A DNA stretch of 64,000 nt from Siphonodentalium dalli (GCA_032622095.1 CP136062.1:163988875-164052874), one strand, 5' to 3'. Positions 10,185 through 61,900 are shown, counted from the first letter of the stretch. Numbers and translations are program-made. Notes: a model not told the origin generated them from the letters alone.

Positions 10185-12410
10185 GTAATGATGGGCACAC
10201 AGGCTTTCAGAGTGTGGTGAAGGGTACACAGGCTTTCAGAGTGTGATGAAAGGTAGACAGGCTTTCAGAGTGTGATGAAGGGTACACAGGCTTTCAGTGT
10301 GTGATGAGGGTACACAGGCTTTCAGAATGTGATGAAGGGTACACATGCTTTCAGAATGTGATGAAGGGTACACAGGCTTTCATAATGTGATGAAGGGTAC
10401 ACAGGCTTTCAGAATGTGATGAAGGGTACAAAGGCTTTCAGAATGTGATGAAGGGTACACAATATTTCGGAGTGCAATTAAAGGTACAGAGTGTAATGAA
10501 GGGTACACAGGCTTTCAGAATGTGATGAAGGGTACACAGGCTTTCAGAATGTGATGAAGGGTACACAAGCTTTCAGAATGTGATGAAGGGTACACAGGCT
10601 TTCAGAATGTGATGAAGGGTACACAGGCTTTCAGAATGTGATGAAGGGTACACAATATTTCTGAGTGCAATTAAGGGTACAGAGTGTGATGACAGGTACA
10701 CAGGCTTTCAGAATGTGATGAAGGGTACACAGGCTTTCAGAATGTGATGAAGGGTACACAGGCTTTCAGAATGTGATGAAGGGTACACAATATTTCTGAG
10801 TGCAATTAAGGGTACAGAGTGTAATGAAGGGTACACAGGCTTTCAGAGTGTGATGAAGGGTACACAGGCTTTCAGACTGTGATGAAGGGTACACAGGCTT
10901 TCAGAATGTGATGAAGGGTACACAATATTTCTGAGTGCAATTAAGGGTACAGAGTGTGATGACGGGTACACAGGCTTTCAGAATGTGATGAAGGGTACAC
11001 AGGCTTTCAGAATGTGATGAAGGGTACACAGGCTTTCAGAATGTGATGAAGGGTACACAGGCTTTCAGAATGTGATGAAGGGTACACAATATTTCTGAGT
11101 GCAATTAAGGGTACAGAGTGTAATGAAGGGTAGACAGGCTTTCAGAGTGTGATGAAGGGTACACATGCTTTCAGAATGTGATGAAGGGTACACAGGCTTT
11201 CAGAGTGTGATGAAGGGTACACAGGCTTTCAGAATGTGATGAAGGGTACACAGGCTTTCAGAATGTGATGAAGGGTACACAATATTTCTGAGTGCAATTA
11301 AGGGTACAGAGTGTAATGAAGGGTACACAGGCTTTCAGAATGTGATGAAGGGTACACAGGCTTTCAGAATGTGATGAAGGGTACACAAGCTTTCAGAGTG
11401 TGATGATGGGTACACAGACTTTCAGAATGTGATGAAGGGTACACAGGCTTTCAGAATGTGATGAAGGGTACACAGGCTTTCAGAATGTGATGAAGGGTAC
11501 ACAATATTTCTGAGTACAATTAAGGGTACAGAGTGTAATGAAGGGTACACAGGCTTTCAGAGTGTGATGAAGGGTACACAGGCTTTCAGAATGTGATGAA
11601 GGGTACACAGGCTTTCAGAATGTGATGAAGGGTACACAATATTTCTGAGTGCAATTAAGGGTACAGTGTAATGAAGGGTACACAGGCTTTCAGAATGTGA
11701 TGAAGGGTACACAATATTTCTGAGTGCAATTAAGGGTACAGAGTGTGATGACGGGTATGGGATACCATTTTTGTTATGTGTAAGCAATATTTGCTAAGTG
11801 GGTGTCTGACCAGGTAACACGTTGTCCAGACGTAGTGAACACCAAACCTGGCACACCAGAATGACAAAAACAAGTCAAAATGAGATGCCGGCAGGTAGAC
11901 CGGAGGCCTTTTGGAAAAGTCAAATGAGGATAAGAGCAAAAAACGGCTTAAAACATATTTGTCAAAAGAATCGTTCACGCAATACTGCTGGACACATAAT
12001 ACACGGGCTATATATGTTGCAATGTCTCCTCTACACAGGCTTTCAGAATGTGATGAAGGGTACACAATATTTCTGAGTGCAATTAAGGGTACAGAGTGTA
12101 ATGAAGGGTACACAGGCTTTCAGAGTGTGATGAAGGGTACACAGGCTTTCAGAATGTGATGAAGGGTACACAGGCTTTCAGAATGTGATGAAGGGTACAC
12201 AATATTTCTGAGTGCAATTAAGGGTACAGAGTGTGATGACGGGTACACAGGCTTTCAGAATGTGATGAAGGGTACACAATATTTCTGAGTGCAATTAAGG
12301 GTACAGAGTGTGATGACGGGTACACAGGCTTTCAGAATGTGATGAAGGGTACACAATATTTCTGAGTGCAATTAAGGGTACAGAGTGTGATGACGGGTAT
12401 GGGATACCAT
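10185..12410 (+). repeat. 29-bp minisatellite with higher-order structure, about 2.2 kb
   Basis: The basic 29-bp unit reads 'gtacacaggctttcag' then 'aatgtgatgaagg'. Runs of 1-6 units are punctuated by a variant of about 48 bp, 'gtacacaatatttctgag', then 'tgcaattaagggtacagagtg'. The array is broken at about 11757-12030 by about 275 bp of unrelated sequence. Both segments end with the same 'gacgggtatgggatacc', so the terminal boundary itself was duplicated. A stray unit lies near 13020. It sits between the stop codon of VPS4 gene B and the start codon of gene A. The long open frames across it are repeat artefacts. Confidence 0.95.
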
Positions 12411-13448
12411 TTTTTAAAGTTATTAATTCTATATTGTGAGCATGAGTAATAGTAAATATTTGTTCCATCATTCCCTATATTATTATTGACTTCTATCGTT
12501 CAAGGAACATGTGTTTGAAATTTCAGTTTTTTTATGTTTAATAAAAAGTCCATTTACAGTTGGGTTGGTAGATCTCCTTTTACATGAGTATATAAAATAA
12601 GTCCAAACTTGTCAAAGAGCTGGTGTCAATTAGAGTGCAAAATCTAATAATCTGTACCCTTTCCAACTTTTGACAAAGGCTTGCCCTAGACTAGCCCTTG
12701 GCTCATAGGTGAAACACTACGACACTACCCTGCCATCTTTAAGTAGATGACATCATTTGCAGCATTGATCCAAATATGACAATTGAGAGCCAGCCATCAA
12801 AACACAATATATTGCATTGTGTGTTCTGCAAAAATTGTTTACATATTTAAAATATCTCTTCACATATACAAAGTAGGATACAAAAAGTTTTGATAATTTC
12901 TTCCCGTCAGAGATAGGTGGAATCATGTTAAACTTGGGTCTTTGGACACAACATACAGATCACTTCAGCTTCCATTGTTCTATTTCAGTACCGGTCAGAA
13001 TTCCGACCAGTGGTCCATGAGTGCAATGAAGGGTACACACTCTTGGCCCAAACCGATCTATATGATACCCAAAGCAGTGTGGTGGCAAGATTTCTAGTCT
13101 GAGGACCAGTCAAAGGCTTACCCTTCCCCTTTTTTCTGGTGAGAGTGACCCCTTCAGCATCATCATACGACATGGAACACGGAGGACATTTATGGTCATC
13201 CTCTTAATTTTAAATGTTCAGTGTCCAATGGGCCCGGTGATTAAAATAGAACAAAGAATGGAATTCACACATTTGAAATGCGGTTTATTCACATATAGCT
13301 TATTTTATACATAATATAATTACAACTCATATAAACACATAACAAGTGTGACACACTGATTAAAGTGGGTCGTTCAATTGGGGAAGGTTGCAGTAGTTCT
13401 GCACATAACCTATCAAGAAGAATGATAACCAGAGAATTAGCTTCAATC
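12411..13448. other. Intergenic sequence, no gene recognised
   Basis: Lies between the two VPS4 parts. Apart from one stray minisatellite unit near 13015-13037, I see no repeat boundary, RNA gene or conserved frame. Confidence 0.5.
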
Positions 13449-13868
13449 AAGCCTGCAAATAGTGTCTGTCATTGCAGAATGAGGTCCTCAGAGGGTGAAT
13501 TTAGTGATGCTATACCACATAATGGACTAGCATCACCAAATTCACCCTCTGGGGACCTCATTCTGCTATACCTCATCTTCTGGGAGGTATATATAGTCTC
13601 AAATTAACATGTTTTTAGTAACTTTTTCCCTTCTGGGCAGTTTCTATAACGCCTAATTTGATTAAGATAAAAGGCATAATTGAGGTGACTTTAACTGGGG
13701 AACTTCAATCTGATCCTAGGTCTCCCATAGCAGTTGATGCCTAAGCAGAATGAGGTTCCCCCAAGGGTGAACTTGGTGATGCTAGCCTGCCGTGTGGGAT
13801 AGCATCACTAAATTCACCCTCTGGGAAACTCATTCTGCAAATGACAGACACACTATTTGCAGGCTTGA
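13449..13868 (+). mobile_element. Double-hairpin non-autonomous element, copy 1
   Basis: Terminal inverted repeats begin 'caagcctgcaaatagtg'. Each end continues into its own near-perfect hairpin of about 95 bp ('gaatgaggtcc..cagagggtgaattta' against its reverse complement), so the element can fold as two hairpins or one long stem. Other copies are at 37006-37434 (inverted), 50808-51243 and 53484-53924. There is no coding capacity. Confidence 0.85.
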
Positions 13869-14836
13869 CTGAATAATAAACAGATGAGAATGAGTGATGA
13901 ATTATGGGAAATGTTAATATATGTTTGAGCACTATTCTTAAAAAAGCACTTCCGAACTTCCTATATCTGGTAGTGTTAAGAGAGGATATGGTATTAAATT
14001 AAGACGACTCACGAGTCAGCTGTGAATGCAGAATGTACATTAGAATAGGGTGTCTCCATGGTGATAATGTAAACATTGTCAATTGTCATTGATGAATGAA
14101 TCTTGCACAATCAACGCAAGCTAGATTGAGAATAAAGGTCAGATAATTACAGCACTCAAATAATAATAAATAACGATTTGTCTTGAATTATCGACCTATA
14201 CAATTAACAAGCAGAGAGTTGTGAGCAATATGAGAGAAAACTGATGCAATGCCAGGGTCTACGCTGGCCCAATATTTACTTTGTTAAATCTAGTAGCAGC
14301 ATGGACCCTGGCCAGAACGGAATCTTTTAAGAATTATTGTATAGTTTTATAGACACAAAATATTAATAAACCACAAAGTCCTGTCAGTTGGGAAGAGAAC
14401 TTTATTATCACCAAGATTATCATCTTGTCCAGTGCATACAATTTGAAGTGAACAATCCCTTCATTTGCAAATGGATTACGCAAAATAGCAGTCACGTGAA
14501 CAATGAATGGGTTAACAAGACTGGGATGGCCAAAAATTCTCACCTGTGCTCTTGTGATGCATGTATATCATCCATTATTAAAATATTTATACATTGGGAT
14601 TCTCCCGTTCAGTTATGAAAGTATGCAATAGAATGGTCTATTCTTTATGGCAGGGGTGGAGGGGGTGGGTTGCGAAAACAATCCAGGATACAAGGTCAGA
14701 GGTTCTGAGCCCCGATCTCAGATTTTTCCAAAGCCATGTAAATTATGTTCCAAATCAATGTTTAAAGACAAATTATGACTACTAAAATGATTTTTAAAGG
14801 TTAAAAACTTTAAAACTAGACCAAAATAGAGCATTA
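13869..14836. other. Spacer, no gene recognised
   Basis: Contains a small inverted pair ('ccagggtctacgctggcc' at about 14251 and 'ggaccctggcc' at about 14304) that could be the ends of a tiny element. Nothing else is clear. Confidence 0.4.
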
Positions 14837-15806
14837 CCGTACTGACCCGGTTCAAAGCCCATGCCCGTGTTTAAGCCCACCCATATATTTTGGCCAAATT
14901 CCATGCACAGGGGTATATTCGTGTTTAAGCCCACCCCAAATTTTGTTCAATTTCAGCGGTGGTAAGTAAGTATTTGCTAATGATACTTCCCAAATAAATA
15001 ATTCCAATATAACGGGAAGTATATTCACAAACGATCGGTGACGGCGAGAATGCCACGAAAAATGGAAAGTTATACTTCGTAGGTAAGTGATAATAATAAA
15101 TAAAATAAAATATAGTGAATCTTAAAATCTCATTTGTTAATTCAATTATACTTCCTGGGGGAAACTAATCGTCAACAGACATCAAATACAAAAGAACACA
15201 CTCGCTAACGGCGTATATCTGAGAACGCGGTAATCATCAGTCACTTCAAAGAGCACGTGCGTGCATCGCGCACATGTCAACAACAGTACTGTAAAAACAT
15301 ATTCTTTGTATGTCGGTATGTTCCTACATGTGGTCAAACACAAAAAGAACTCATTCCCTGGTTATGTAAACACACGGTGGGTATAATAATGGGGCAGAAG
15401 GGGGACTTGTCATCCACAACACCCCAACAGCACAAGATGCCTTCAAAAAAAGAGATACTGATGTCGTATTGGTACCCGGTGGCGGTGGTTAGTATATAAT
15501 AATCATTATTAAAAATTTTAAACTGCTATTTTTCACGTTTTACGGTATAGACTATAGTATAAACATTAATCTGTGTCAACGGTTTGGGAGCGATAACTGG
15601 ATAATCTGGAAGCCGTGTATATTTCCCCGAAACTCTGTGTTGGATCGACTTTATTTTATGGATCTATTTCTTCAGTTTTAACTTTTACTGTCCCGATTTC
15701 TTGGGATTTTTGGTTTGCAAAGGGTCATATCCGAGTTTAAGCCCACTTGGATTTTTGAGCTCAAATAAAACAAAGGCCCCCTGGGCCTAAACGCGGGTCA
15801 GTACGG
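14837..15806. mobile_element. TA-flanked inverted-repeat element, 970 bp
   Basis: Starts 'ccgtactgacccg' and ends with its reverse complement 'cgggtcagtacgg'. It is flanked by TA on both sides (14835-14836, 15807-15808). Inside each end the motif 'gtttaagcccac' recurs in the same orientation relative to the end. A TA duplication suggests the Tc1/mariner group. The 80-codon frame at 15257-15499 is not recognised. Confidence 0.8.
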
Positions 15807-15808
15807 TA

Positions 15809-17351
15809 ATCAAGAAAGGGGGGGCTCGGAGTTTCAATATTTACTCAATATTTTTTCTTTAAATTGCACTGAAAAAAAAAAAGCAATTCCATCAGATCTC
15901 ACAGGTTTTCATTGTTGATTTAGACCTTCAATTATCCCTGTGATGCCAACATCAGCTCATTTAATTCTTCTAGTGGTTTAAATGGTATGAATGTTGAAAG
16001 ATATAAAGATTTCTTATAATTGTATGATGTTCATCCTCTGACTGAATAGTCACCGTGAATTTCTGAGACCTACCAACATAATGAAAAGCTAAGTAATTGG
16101 AACATAACATGCCAATTATTACAAAATAAGAATTCACCGGGCCGTGGGTCACATAACATTTAAAAAAAAATGAAAATTTCAACTTGAATCATGGAATTAT
16201 TTTAGCAACCCCCTCCCTGATATACCAAATATTGCCATGGAAAACAATGTAGTAACATGAAGAAAAAAAATATGTGGTAACTATTTACGGAGATTGGACA
16301 AGATCTTTGTTTTTCAAATTCCCATGCAAACAAAACTGTGTTATGATTATTTAATGTGGCCGAATCATTGCACATATTTCTCAGAATTTTATATGCAGCA
16401 ATGGGGTTAAATTTAAATTGTGTGTTCATAGGCCAGCAGTCTTCAGATTAAAATGAGCTGTTTTTGTGTCATGCGTGTGGCAAATATATCTGATTCTCAG
16501 TGATACCTTGTTTAATGTTATGAATCGTTTATATTCCATAAAATTTAAGCTACAATACTGCACTTACAATGTTGTTATTCTACCAACTTTAGTTTACACT
16601 GTGAAAACTGATATACCCAACAATTAATAAATGACAATCAGCAGCAATCAGTATAAATAATCACCCAATGACAGCTGAAAATAAATGACAGTTCTGTAAA
16701 TTGTACCAAGTGAATGTCACCTACTGGTAACTTTGGGAGGACAATTTCCGAGTTTGATAGGAAAACTATTCCCGGAAGTGTCCACATTTCCTAATAACTG
16801 CACCTGGAAAGTCACTGTACCCAGCTAATCTTGAGTAAATTACCAGAACGTCTCAGCTCAGAGTATTTTCAGGCAAAAACTTGGTACTGATAGGATTAAC
16901 GCCTTTTGAGGCACCCACAATGACTTTGAGGGCTAAAATTACTAGGAGTAGACAAACCCACACATAGAAAACATTTTAAAATAGGCAAACTTTGTTCTTA
17001 TTTTCATTACGCATATTACACACAATTCTGAGAATTATATAATTATTGTTTGTCTGGGTTCTGTTACAGATTTCGCTTTTGGTTACAAAAAATAATTTTA
17101 AAATCACCGTTGCTCAGTTGGTATCAAAGGTGCATAGTGCATTAGACCAACACAAGCCATCCAGAGCTTCCTAAGCATGCTCGATTTAAGTTAAGCTGGA
17201 TTTGTAATCCACGTAAAGGAAAGGTACTCAGATACAGTAAAGTAGTGTTCAGACAAGTCTGTTGATTGCGTTCCATTCAAATTTGGATTACAGACAATAA
17301 CACTAAGGCGTTCAGATGGCTGCGATGTGTCAATTACACTGTATCTGTTAA
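15809..17351. other. Spacer, no gene recognised
   Basis: No conserved coding frame. Near 17105 'ttgctcagttgg' resembles a polymerase III A box, but I found no convincing B box, so I do not call a tRNA or SINE. Confidence 0.45.
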
Positions 17352-17735
17352 AGTGATGTGAAACACTCCGGTAGGGTGATCAAATATAATGTAAATGGAG
17401 AATAATCTTGTTCAAAGTAGTAATTTTTACAAATATTATATCCAAATTGACAACACACACCGTCATTCTTATATATTAATTAAATGCAGAAATTTCGATG
17501 GCGAAATCGTTTTCGTTTGTTTATCGCCGATGATTCGTCCCGATTCGAGGAGTAAATATTTACATATGATCGTTGTTTAGACGATATTTTCTATGGAGTG
17601 GTACGGTCGATTTGCTTCAGATTTTCGGCAATGTTAGCAGAATGCTACATTCCTCCAGTTGGCATATCGCCTGGATACTAACTGATCAGTTTCATGCACC
17701 AGAACAAGTACATAATATGTCTTTAAAGCACGCAA
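17352..17735 (+). repeat. Interspersed repeat family X, copy 2
   Basis: Begins 'taaagtgatgtgaaacactc' and ends at 'acaagtacataatatgtct'. It is collinear with 5284-5685. The 79-codon frame at 17573-17812 is not conserved in the other copies. Confidence 0.8.
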
Positions 17736-18294
17736 CAGAGAGATTCTATTTTAAAATGCAACGTAAGGTATGCCTGGCAAGCATCATGCCTTTTCTTGTT
17801 TTTAATCGATAAAAGATGCCGAATGTTTTTGAAACGAAGGAAAATCAACTTGTATTTATGTCAATAATATGTTAGTTGTTGAGATTTGATAGGTTCGACA
17901 TTATCGTAGAATTAATTTATTACAGATAGATTGATTTGCAATCTTGCATTTATTCCAATATCAAACTTAATTATTAGCTACAATTAATAAATGCATTATA
18001 ACACAACATACGTGCAACAAAAATAATCATCATAAGAACAAAGTCTCTCTATTTTCTCATTTCACTTGTTAACAATTATAAATTTGAAGTTGGAACATCC
18101 CACTCCCCTTGTTACGCCCCTGATACTGATCTGGCTGGTTTTGGGTTCTGGTTAACAAGCCCAGGAAGCATTCAGAAAGGAAGCCAGCACGACTGCTTCG
18201 AAGTACAAAATTTTATAAAAGGCTGCTAGACCAAACATCGCCCATATAAGGAGGCTTTATTTGACCAGTGATTTTTTTAAAATGAAAAATGTGA

Positions 18295-18715
18295 ATCTGG
18301 GAATAAGTCGAAAAAGGGGCATAACTCCATCAAATGTTCAGACTGAACCCAAATTCGATCTTGACCTGTATTTTCAAGTGATTAATCAACATCCTAATTT
18401 TAAAAGCTATCGGATAATCATAACTTGAGTTATCACCCGAACAACAAAATAATCAGCAAATTATAAGTCGAAAAGGGGCATAACTCAGTCAGAAAAGGTC
18501 AGGCCTGGACCCAAATTTGAACTTGATCAGGACTTTCTCATATGAAGGCCACATTCCAAGTTTCATCAAATTCTGTTGAATATTATTCAAGTTATAATCT
18601 GGACAACAAATGTTTCGGAGGGACACGTAGACTGACAGACAGATACGCAGAAGGACGGACGGACACCGTTCATTTCTATAGTCTCCCGAAATTTGTTTTC
18701 GGGCGACAAATATAG
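18295..18715 (+). repeat. 'ggcataactc' type interspersed repeat, two units
   Basis: Two related units ('gtcgaaaaaggggcataact' at 18308 and 'gtcgaaaaggggcataactc' at 18467) lead to a 'gacagacagatacgc' and 'acggacggacacc' tail. I associate this layout with abundant molluscan repeats. Related tails occur near 39420, 40930, 45730, 51900 and 55090. Confidence 0.7.
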
Positions 18716-18954
18716 AGGCTAGCCTGGGGCTTACTATGCATATAAATTCACAAGCCCTAAATCACTCAACCAGGTAGATCTAACTCACTCAGCCAGGTAG
18801 AAAAGTCTCGTCCTGGCCAGCAGGAGTAATCACAGTAATTTTTATCAACACAAATAAAGTACAACAGACGTTGTGATCTTTTTTGTGCAAAAAACATGTA
18901 AAAATCAATGGCATCATTAAATTTATGCTACCGGTATCTTCTCAAACACAGGTG

Positions 18955-57146
<38,192 letters not shown>

Positions 57147-57174
57147 CTGAAATTTAAAAGAATTGGAATACATT

Positions 57175-60100
57175 GTCACAGACGTATCCAGTATGTGCTT
57201 TGCGTGAAGAATCACCTTAGTGTCTGATTCTTCTTGATTGCTGATCAAATCTGGCACAGTTGTTGTTTCCTCAGTAGTAAGATGTAAACAACTATTGAAA
57301 GTTGAGAAAACTATCACTTTCGAACTTAGAATAGCAAGAATATCATTTGTTCTCTTCGATAGAACATTTTCAAACATTTCTATTAATCTGGTTTTGTTTT
57401 TATCGCATTTTAGAAAATCCGAAAAGTCTCGTGGAGTATTCTGATTTAACGAAGATTTGAGCAGATGAACCATGCCTCAAACGCTCTCCAGCTTTCAAAC
57501 TAACATTCTTGTAAGAATTACAAACTAGATCAACTCTGTTATAATACTTTGGAAGAGAAGATATAACTTTAATAACAAATTCCTCATATGTTTCGTGAAG
57601 TGCTACCTGAACTCTGATGAGTGCTATCAGGTCAACAATGTATGCTGACACGGCTGAAGTGAGGAATTGGAAGAAATATTTTTCTGAATGATATCCATAA
57701 GAAATTTTTTTGGAGTTGACCGAATACTACCGTCTGGAAACGCGAGGCTCAGAGGAACTGGAGATAGAGGATACTCCAACGCCTTTTCAAAGTCTATAAC
57801 TTTTCCATGTTCTCTTGATGTAGCTAGAAATTGACCAAGAATGTCTCTATTTGCCTCAACAACGGTTGATTTTCCTTTAATTGTTAAATGTTTGCTTTTG
57901 ACGGCTTTCGAAAACACTTTTTCAGAATTTCGTTTGATTGGGTTCTGAAATGGAACATCTGAATACTGCAATCGTTTTTCAACAAAAAGTTTATGAGCTG
58001 ATATTCCTTTTGGAAGAATTTCAAATATATCGTTTGTTGCTTCGACATTAAGAGGTACACCTGAAATATTCGTCAGACAACACTCTCATAACTTTTGATA
58101 CATTGGATTCCGAAAATAGAATTTGTGATGGACGAATTTATCTGTAGACATTCTCAGAAGAGTTGACTTGGGCAAATGTTTTTAAATCTTCAGTGTTCTT
58201 CGCTTGATGTGAACGATTCATGGTCCATTTGAATAAGGCATTATCATTCGGATTAAACAGTTTTACACCACCGGCGACCTTGGCGTTATTTATTTGTTCG
58301 CCTCGCTGGTCAATAGCAGTGCATAACGGATATTTATCCTGACCTTGAACAGATAGTCCACAAGTTTGTAACAGTTCCTTATTACCAGGATATAGAACAT
58401 CTATATTGTCAAGAGTCATCGCATAGAATGTGCCATATCTAGCATAGTTTGTTTTGTCCATAGCAAACAGATATGGTAACATGAATTTCCATCCATACTT
58501 TCTTGCATTGAAATCATTTTGTTGAATAGCTGTATGCAAAATATGTTGACATTCCATGATATCCATATAGTATATGAGCCAGAATTGAGCAGTTAGTCCA
58601 TGTGTTCCCTTTCGAACATCGTCTTTGAACTCCTCAAACACCATCACAAATTTTTCAACATTTCGAAGCTTCAATAAGTTGTCTATCTTCCTTGTGTTAG
58701 CTGCCGAGAAATCTATTTGATCTTGTATTTCTTCAGGAAAGCTAATACCAGTAGTGTCTGAAAATCTTTGAATTAGCAATCGTGACAGCGCTTCAAAAAA
58801 AAATGCCATGAACATTCCAACATCTGTTATAATGAGTTCCTTTTAGAATACCATTCAAACATCCAGAGGAACATATTTCTGCTTGAAAAATAATGTCTTC
58901 AAATCCTGAAATTGTAACTAGTTTGCCTAAAACAGAAATATTCTCCTTTAAAAAATTTAAATCTCCAAGGTGTATCATTATATTTAGAAAACCTTCTGGG
59001 AATGTCCATAACAACTTGTACGCATTGATTGCAGCTCCAACGTCAAAGGTTATGTTGATGTAAGGCATTTTGGCAGTGATGGCAAGCTTCTGTAATCTAC
59101 GGAACAGCGCATACAGAGTAGAGTACTGGTTGATTGGATGTGCGATAGGAGGTAAATAAGTTGTTTCCGTTTTATTCACCACCATATTGTTATTCTTTCG
59201 AAGACACATTAGCCAACCAGATAATGTTGGTATAACAGGATCGGTGAAAGTGACTAGTCTGAATGTTGTCCAAAGCTGTATAATACGATGAATGTCAATC
59301 ACATATGAAACACTACATTGGCTACAGTTATGTCTATATTGATCTGGTGGTTCCTGCTTCTGATTCACTGAAAGTTGGGGTATATCACCTGAGTCGGGTT
59401 TAACAACCCTTTTGACATCAGACCTGTTAATCTTTATCTGTGATTCTGAATGGAAGGCAACAACATGTGTGACATCAAGGAATGCATTTTGTCGCATTGT
59501 ATCACGAGATATATTAAAGTTGTCACCCCAGAACACAGTAGTCACTGCGGTGGAAGACTTTGGTAACAGATTCAGATTATTGTTATTTGCAGCATTCATC
59601 TGTGCAGCCATAGCTTCAGCGCTTTGAATGTCACATACTATATTATAGTCAATACAGTGCCCCAAGTGCGATAAAATGTTGATTGGAGCTTTCTGACCTA
59701 TCATGTTATGAAGGCCAATACTCACAAGAAAGTGTTTTAAGGTAATAACTTTACCCTTGGTCACACCATGCACCACATCGTTTGAGAATGACTTCACAAG
59801 CAACTGCGCTTTATTATCCTGGTTTGGATGATTTTTAGATGATTTCAGAAGAGTGTTGAAAAACATATTCACTGAGGCTGGCATTTGTGACTCTTGAGCT
59901 TCCAAATCCGATACACATGGAGGCCATGCAAGCTCGGGTAACGAGGATGAGAAGTCTATAATATCATCATGCATGTACGTTGCTGCTTGTTTTATTAGAT
60001 TCTCCTTACATTTCAGTACGGTATTTGACTCCAATCCAGCGGAACTTATCACTGCTTATGGTGTATTTCCACCAAGTTCGACAAACATAATAAGTTCCTT

Positions 60101-60284
60101 AAATGAATTTTGAAGTCGTGTTTTTTAATTTCCCTCTATAACGTCGATCTCCTGGATGTCCATCATTGTATATCTCATGTAGAAGAGCAGTTGAAACAAC
60201 TTGATTTAGATTGATCACATACTTCTGAACATGATCTTCAACGACTTGAAAATTCCCAGAAATGTCATTTTGAAAAGATATCAA
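57175..60284 (-). pseudogene. Broken transposon-type gene, unnamed metazoan multi-copy family
   Basis: Six overlapping minus-strand frames read as one decayed protein of about 950-1000 residues, in order: 60284-60099 ('YNDGHPGDRRYRGKLKN'), 60052-58793 ('SSAGLESNTVLKCKENLIKQ', 'HLGDLNFLKENISVLGKL'), 58815-58138, 57971-57627, 57651-57400 and 57473-57175 ('NQEESDTKVILHAKHIL'). Breaks include a stop near 60056, a shift near 58800 in a run of A, and damage at 57971-58138. The last motif resembles the 'EEADTR..VH' motif I recall from long uncharacterised proteins present in many copies in molluscs, cnidarians and other animals. I know no accepted domain name or activity. It lies in the intron upstream of VPS4 exon 5, with its last recognisable codons about 30 bp from that exon. 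A mobile origin is inferred from copy number in other genomes, not seen here. Confidence 0.6.
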
Positions 60285-60299
60285 AGCAAGTATAATATT

Positions 60300-61090
60300 A
60301 ATGCATTAATAATTGACATATACATGTATATACCCATATTTCCACTTATTTGATATATTGACATGCTTTCAGCAAACAAATGATCCTATTCAATATTATA
60401 ACATATTACATTGTGTATCAATGTTTAAGAAGAATCTGAGTTTTTTTTTTTTTTTTAAATTAGACGCATGTCATTTTTGTGACATTTTTTGTATTTTTAG
60501 GGGTAGGGGTAACAATATCATGAATATAAGGAAACATATAATATAAATGGTCATTATTTCTCATTAGATAGTAGCACAAATGATGTGAGATGTTTTTAAA
60601 GCTCATTTGGTCATGATTTAAAGAACAATTTTTAAATTATGACCATTTTTCGCTGGATGAAAAATTGAAATTTCGTCAAATATAGGCCAACAAATTACAA
60701 ATTTGAATTTTTTCCAAAATACGTCTATCCTTTTGTGATATTTCTTTTTGCTCATGATAAGTAGACTAATTGAGGTCAGTTATGTGGATGTTTCGTTTCA
60801 TTTATCACAATTTTAACTATCATAGATTGATTTTTTAGAATATAGCCATTTTCAAGCAATTTTGACATGATTTTGACCATTTAAAAAAAAAATTCTGGGC
60901 TTTGCCCCATACACCTCAGAAATTCTGATGTAGAATGGTACCCAGAAATAGAAAATCAACATGGGAATTTCTCCATCTCCGGGTGACACCTACCTCAGCC
61001 ACAACCCGGTCTAATTGGAAAAAAATAACAAACAGAACTTTTTGTGTTCTCTTTGTATTTAATTGTGTCATATTTCAATATTTATTGTAG
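60300..61090. other. Flank of the broken gene, no feature recognised
   Basis: AT-rich with an A/T run at about 60440. No inverted end matching the region downstream of 57175 was found, so the borders of the putative element are undefined. Confidence 0.45.
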
Positions 61091-61091
61091 A

Positions 61092-61345
61092 CTAGCAGGG
61101 TTACCAGGCATTGCCCAGGTTAAAGTGATGTGAAACCCTCTGCATGCTGTGGATATTTGGTGGGAATAGAGGATACACTTGCTCAAAGTGTTACACGTAT
61201 TCTCATAAATTGTATATCCAAATAGCATCACAAAACATGATTCTTAAACATGGAATATAAGTTGTGGCTCACCTTGTCGATTGTCATTTTGTTTATCGCG
61301 ATTAATCCGTTCCACCAATAAAGAAGTATTTATTCATATACAACT
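61092..61345 (-). mobile_element. Helitron-like 3' end joined to repeat family X
   Basis: On the minus strand the sequence ends ACCTGGGCAATGCCTGGT, then AACCCTG, then CTAG at 61092 and T. This is a hairpin plus CTAG, the Helitron terminus. Behind it lies a diverged copy of the family X head ('taaagtgatgtgaaac'). The 5' TC end was not located. Confidence 0.6.
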
Positions 61346-61349
61346 GCGT

Positions 61350-61900
61350 ATACGCCAGACATTATGGCATGAAACATGAACATCATAAACACATTAGTTC
61401 GCAAAAATAAAAGACGACCATTAGGTTTTACATATATAGAGATGTATCAACCAATCTAGTGGGTTAGACTAAGATTTTGAGGACACCTGGCTATATCACC
61501 ATGAAGATACAGATGTTTTAAAGAAATATCCAGGTGCTCCTCTGTTCATGGCGCTATGTATTGACGAAATATGTTGCTATGCATATATCAGCTACATGTG
61601 CCCGACACAGAGTGAGATTTTGAGTGGTTTATTGTAAATTTTTGTGTGGAAACTATATTGAATGGAACAGACTCAATTGTGTTATAATATATACATGATC
61701 CATTCTAATATGCAATCCTCTGATGGTTTCGAGGTCTCCCAGTTTGCAAGAATATGTGTATATTTTAAATAAAATGATAAATATACATTTAATGCTTTCT
61801 TCTATCTATCAGTTTTGCTAGCTCATTATACGTTTTAACATGCACGATTTGATTCCTCATACCATTTGAGAAGGACGTGTATGAATTTTATGGTAATTGG
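61350..61900. other. AT-rich spacer, no gene recognised
   Basis: Between the family X fragment and the satellite. Nothing supported. Confidence 0.45.

Noticed and set aside
10185-12410. CRISPR-like array of short repeats
   Set aside because: The 29-bp units are contiguous with no unique spacers, there are no cas genes, and the sequence is eukaryotic. It is a minisatellite.
17100-17175. tRNA or SINE head near 'ttgctcagttgg'
   Set aside because: The A-box-like motif has no matching B box at the right distance and no cloverleaf could be drawn.
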